DNA of 6,357 bases, taken from contig CANHMN010000105.1 of the NCBI GenBank assembly GCA_947461645.1, positions 1 to 6,357 on the forward strand, read 5' to 3'. The position numbers and the translations under genes are program-made. How positions within the stretch are numbered: the first letter of the stretch is position 1; every line of letters starts with the position of its first letter. The notes beneath the pieces were generated by a model, which had not been told where the DNA came from, ran no database searches, and worked only from the letters and a program-made list of their open reading frames with translations. This DNA is from Chitinophagaceae bacterium (lineage in GTDB: Bacteria > Bacteroidota > Bacteroidia > Chitinophagales > Chitinophagaceae). Shown in pieces: positions 5,812 through 6,357 of this stretch.

Positions 5812-6357
5812 AAACGCTTTTGATTTCTGTACAAAGATCCTGTAATACTTTCTTTGCATCGCCAAATAACATCGATGTTTTGGGTTTAAAGAAAAGCTCA
5901 TTTTCAATACCTGCATAACCGGGCTTCATGCTTCTCTTGTTTACCACAACTGCTTTAGCCAATTCAACATCTAAAATGGGCATGCCATAAATAGGAGAGG
6001 TAGGGTCTGTTTTTGCAGCCGGATTCACCACGTCATTTGCTCCTAATATCAATACTACATCTGTTGTAGAAAATTCATCGTTGGCTTGTTCCATTTCCAA
6101 TAAATGATCGTAACTCACATCGGCTTCAGCAAGCAATACATTCATGTGCCCTGGCATACGGCCTGCAACAGGGTGAATGGCATATTTTACCTCAACACCT
6201 TTTTCAGTCAATATTTTTTCAAGCTCGTGACAAATATGTTGTGCCTGAGCAACTGCCAATCCATATCCTGGTACAATCATAACTTTACCGGCATAGCTCA
6301 TCATCATTGCCGTATCGCTTAAACTGATTTCTTTGTAATGTCCCTGTGCGCCTGAAG
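5810..6357 (-). CDS. pntB: NAD(P) transhydrogenase subunit beta, C-terminal part (5' end missing)
   Basis: The C-terminal 181 codons of PntB, running off the right edge; about 280 residues, including the membrane domain, should lie beyond it. Proton-translocating transhydrogenase couples hydride transfer between NADH and NADP+ to proton movement across the inner membrane, supplying NADPH. What is visible is the NADP(H)-binding domain III. Numbered from the first whole codon, it shows GYGLAVAQAQH (30-40), HPVAGRMPGHMNVLLAEADV (61-80), GANDVVNPAA (105-114), KRSMKPGYAG (140-149) and GDAKK (165-169). These correspond to the nucleotide-binding loops of E. coli PntB, including the Lys-Arg and Tyr of the KRSM..GYAG motif. 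The in-frame residues before the first visible Met (GHYKEISLSDTA) are also PntB-like, so the Met codons at 6307-6299 are internal. pntA would normally lie further upstream, outside the window. The TAG stop at 5810 is 49 bases before the methyltransferase start. Confidence 0.95.
   Translation of the reverse strand, partial: SGAQGHYKEISLSDTAMMMSYAGKVMIVPGYGLAVAQAQHICHELEKILTEKGVEVKYAIHPVAGRMPGHMNVLLAEADVSYDHLLEMEQANDEFSTTDVVLILGANDVVNPAAKTDPTSPIYGMPILDVELAKAVVVNKRSMKPGYAGIENELFFKPKTSMLFGDAKKVLQDLCTEIKSV

Noticed and set aside
6299..6307. Run of three ATG codons as the start of a 165-residue minus-strand gene
   Set aside because: Upstream in-frame residues GHYKEISLSDTA continue PntB homology to the window edge, so these methionines are internal.
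4105..6322. Plus-strand open frames at 4105-4302, 5288-5503 and 6104-6322
   Set aside because: Each is antisense to a conserved part of a real gene (LysM 1, the methyltransferase SAM region, PntB domain III) and has no independent support.
1..6357. tRNA, rRNA, CRISPR array, insertion sequence, phage or defence genes
   Set aside because: Coding genes fill the window, with gaps of at most 56 bases; no tandem repeats, spacers, transposase motifs or tRNA-like clover-leaf sequence were seen.

Overview
The window looks like ordinary chromosomal sequence from a member of the Bacteroidota, most likely near the Chitinophagales. This rests on the A/T-rich composition, A-rich leaders without a clear Shine-Dalgarno sequence, the Bacteroidota-type Fmt signature (VAFRMLPEVVW, then HGSLLPQYRGAAPINWA), and a secreted bleomycin-hydrolase-type C1 peptidase and a DUF1343/NamZ protein of the kinds common in this phylum. 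The lineage is inferred from remembered family patterns, not from a database search.

Layout. Two genes lie on the plus strand: the 3' part of a NamZ-type exo-N-acetylmuramidase (1-1050, start beyond the left edge) and a complete fmt (1093-2025). They converge on a run of four minus-strand genes. Read in their own direction these are: the 3' part of pntB (6357-5810, start beyond the right edge), an RsmF-like rRNA cytosine-C5 methyltransferase (5760-4384), a secreted protein with two LysM domains and an RlpA-like double-psi beta-barrel (4327-3356), and a secreted C1-family aminopeptidase (3300-2059). The minus-strand gaps are 49, 56 and 55 bases, so joint transcription is possible but not shown. 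The convergent junction is 33 bases and holds a palindrome suited to a two-way terminator. No stretch over 300 bases lacks a gene.

Functions. Two genes serve translation (fmt and the rRNA methyltransferase). One serves nicotinamide-nucleotide redox balance at the inner membrane (pntB). Three act on or outside the cell envelope (NamZ, LysM-barrel protein, secreted peptidase) and could plausibly take part in peptidoglycan or peptide turnover, though adjacency is the only link between them here.

I found no RNA gene, mobile element, CRISPR array or phage gene, and nothing that amounts to an undescribed system. The points most worth a second look are the inverted repeat across the pntB stop codon, the divergent active-site region of the LysM-barrel protein, and the GTG-started secreted peptidase.
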